DNA of 64,000 bases, taken from the NCBI GenBank assembly GCA_965644315.1, contig CBFFRQ010000031.1, forward strand, positions 1 through 64,000, read 5' to 3'. Shown one piece after another: positions 63,601-64,000 of the stretch. Position 1 is the stretch's first letter. Each line of letters opens with the position of its first letter. The DNA is from Caecitellus pseudoparvulus (taxonomy: Eukaryota > Bigyra: Bicosoecida). A program made the translations under genes and the position numbers. The notes beneath the pieces were generated by a model. That model was not told where the DNA came from, made no database searches, and saw nothing but the letters and a program-made list of their open reading frames with translations.

Positions 63601-64000
63601 GCGCGCCAGCAGCTCCAAGGCCTCTGGGAAGGAGCCCTGGCGACGCAGCGTGTGCACGGCGAGGGAAAAGACAGACGCCGGCACAGAGGTGAGGTCGCTG
63701 TGGCCCTTGGACAGCATCATGCTGGACAGCCGCAGAGCCATGCTGGCGGGTTTGGGCAGCGGCGCGTGCAGCGGCTCCGAGCCGAAGGCACCAGCGACGG
63801 CCCGGGTGGCCACCAAGTGGCCTGTCAGCGCGGCCCACACAGCAAACGTGGGGTCGTCACTGCGCTTGAACAGCTGCATGGACAGCTTCTGCATGTCCGC
63901 CAGCTTGCCAGTGTTGAGGTAGCAGAAGTGCAGCTCCTTGTGGAAGCCCTCGGAGTCGGGGCAGGCCTGCACCGCCCCCTCCATGAGCCGCGTCGCTGCA
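60682..64000 (-). CDS. NAA25: NatB N-terminal acetyltransferase auxiliary subunit NAA25/MDM20 (5'-partial)
   Basis: The frame enters from the right edge of the window and stops at 60682, so the N-terminal TPR part is missing. About 1,100 residues are present. The strongest family marks are LKLQLMRLYALTGSP followed by FKSLDMKQMQYDSLQAFALP and, further on, a basic DFDSFGRRMKSSL segment. These align with the MDM20/NAA25 core, where TPR-like helices wrap the catalytic subunit NAA20. NatB acetylates N-termini beginning Met-Asp/Glu/Asn/Gln on ribosomes. A Lys-rich stretch near the C-terminus (PTKKKAKKGKKKVRGGK) could contact rRNA. Ala-rich composition matches the neighbouring genes. Confidence 0.82.
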   Translation of the reverse strand, partial: AATRLMEGAVQACPDSEGFHKELHFCYLNTGKLADMQKLSMQLFKRSDDPTFAVWAALTGHLVATRAVAGAFGSEPLHAPLPKPASMALRLSSMMLSKGHSDLTSVPASVFSLAVHTLRRQGSFPEALELLARREKAEAARGWLPTSDSAADDSERAGQVLQPADLLRERVDLQCAAGQWREAWVTYVQLLLVVDGDDWAYVTGLVEAACMCAELGCAAELTPELAALLTPPGIPADATGAQVHAAAQALGSGMADARPSLAACVVLLTNLSEKKASAGRGPLLGLVYIALRMLHAEQACTSAEGSPVAAQLAAAWSVMPSGTLSGALTSFTCSGEPWSKATGALVKYLEGFAHKACAVPDLHTLLAPWTEARASAGAGGGGASQAPSLSERGPLSTHPPVAEDVMRGDGCVKASPVATPFSPLRRYARAARAGPGWLGWASKPSAAAEGAPAFALAWNGTFAPGLLPPAARTALVTCLAQIARDTRPTEATVQAVTEALAAAPASGSGDGEASESSGAVPDAVLTATRGIQTFTTAVHLSLLVDCLPQALDASSTADSTADTWWQCACALSSTWRFCLCTHKAKAAQRGVLPGDELPLLASEAMVRCASARIKDTSDKEAALSILTQAIALCELALDASEHNFQLKLQLMRLYALTGSPVGHFVTFKSLDMKQMQYDSLQAFALPAMLAYGQVEGASKVALRTCSMHKDITVEVPQNTKTAYAKGNCAPALDFDSFGRRMKSSLSLAAARAANGLVALPSRSPVEARDWLKAVVLGGEWPDGVMESSAADALNTLVDNTDVDVLTPTTLDDPAECVAAARWRRQQRVQAALLLQAQQQLLLWALQHNAESTVTKAGTLQDAAAALLAVEGEGVGCGMPMAFGGTGVAGSAWDVCSSALTYPGKEYAGSCWGCLAHTGKALAATVQAGGPDLDTVQVELGHLASKLEGLSAALQEAPPAEFCGCPRVAARAGLALQSVLATVPLLLTDLFKALPTKKKAKKGKKKVRGGKAAGSSDPSADALKLAVSQLQALGKAITDALKFDPARCAIGTVSGPTLPALHPGVDEDAETVDKCFDMLGRNFRDGGDGMRSVVLDRLSVLRGVKV

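Overview
The window is the left end of a linear eukaryotic chromosome. It opens with about 190 copies of CCCTAA, the C-rich strand of a TTAGGG telomere. It then passes through a layered subtelomere of mobile elements, an accessory zone of ankyrin-repeat and P-loop NTPase genes, and finally gene-dense housekeeping DNA. Spliceosomal introns can be read directly in several genes. They are GT-AG and mostly 64-90 nt. Host DNA is GC-rich, while one 1.4 kb island is very AT-rich and carries a virophage-type helicase. A GC-rich flagellate host, short introns and an AT-rich virophage-like insert with a TCTA promoter together recall the bicosoecid Cafeteria and its endogenous mavirus-like elements. That identification is inference.

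Subtelomere (1-14.5 kb). Three blocks (A 1147-4071, B 4091-9459, C about 11.09-11.86 kb) each end in a related 3' tail and are followed at once by CTAACCC repeats. All three have their 5' side toward the chromosome tip. B carries a LINE-type reverse transcriptase, A carries only an ORF1-like gene, and C is a 5'-truncated tail. This is the geometry expected when a retrotransposon RNA is reverse-transcribed onto the chromosome's own G-rich 3' end, as with Drosophila HeT-A/TART. The three tails share two stem-loops at identical spacing, with a covarying base pair. Between B and C lies a virophage-like fragment whose SF3 helicase gene stops exactly at a telomere array. Proximal to C, a DDE-type transposase ORF is also cut exactly at telomere repeats. 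The end therefore records repeated breakage, healing and retrotransposon addition.

Accessory zone (14-36.5 kb). This holds a small spliced unknown gene, five genes with an ankyrin-like repeat of 38 residues, and two large P-loop NTPases, one with a Crinkler/RHS-like nuclease signature. Two ankyrin genes lie in a duplicated segment. Two others share a long N-terminal region of unknown function and a start codon separated from the rest of the gene by an intron.

Core region (37-64 kb). On the minus strand are a Qbc-SNARE (SNAP-25/29 type) and a 2.5 kilo-residue alpha-solenoid/ConA-like protein. On the plus strand are SKP1 (six exons), a secreted kelch/cysteine-rich mosaic of about 2,900 residues, and an LRR protein. 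On the minus strand again are a SMARCAD1/Fun30-type SNF2 remodeller (six exons, overlapping the LRR gene tail to tail) and the 5'-partial NatB auxiliary subunit NAA25.
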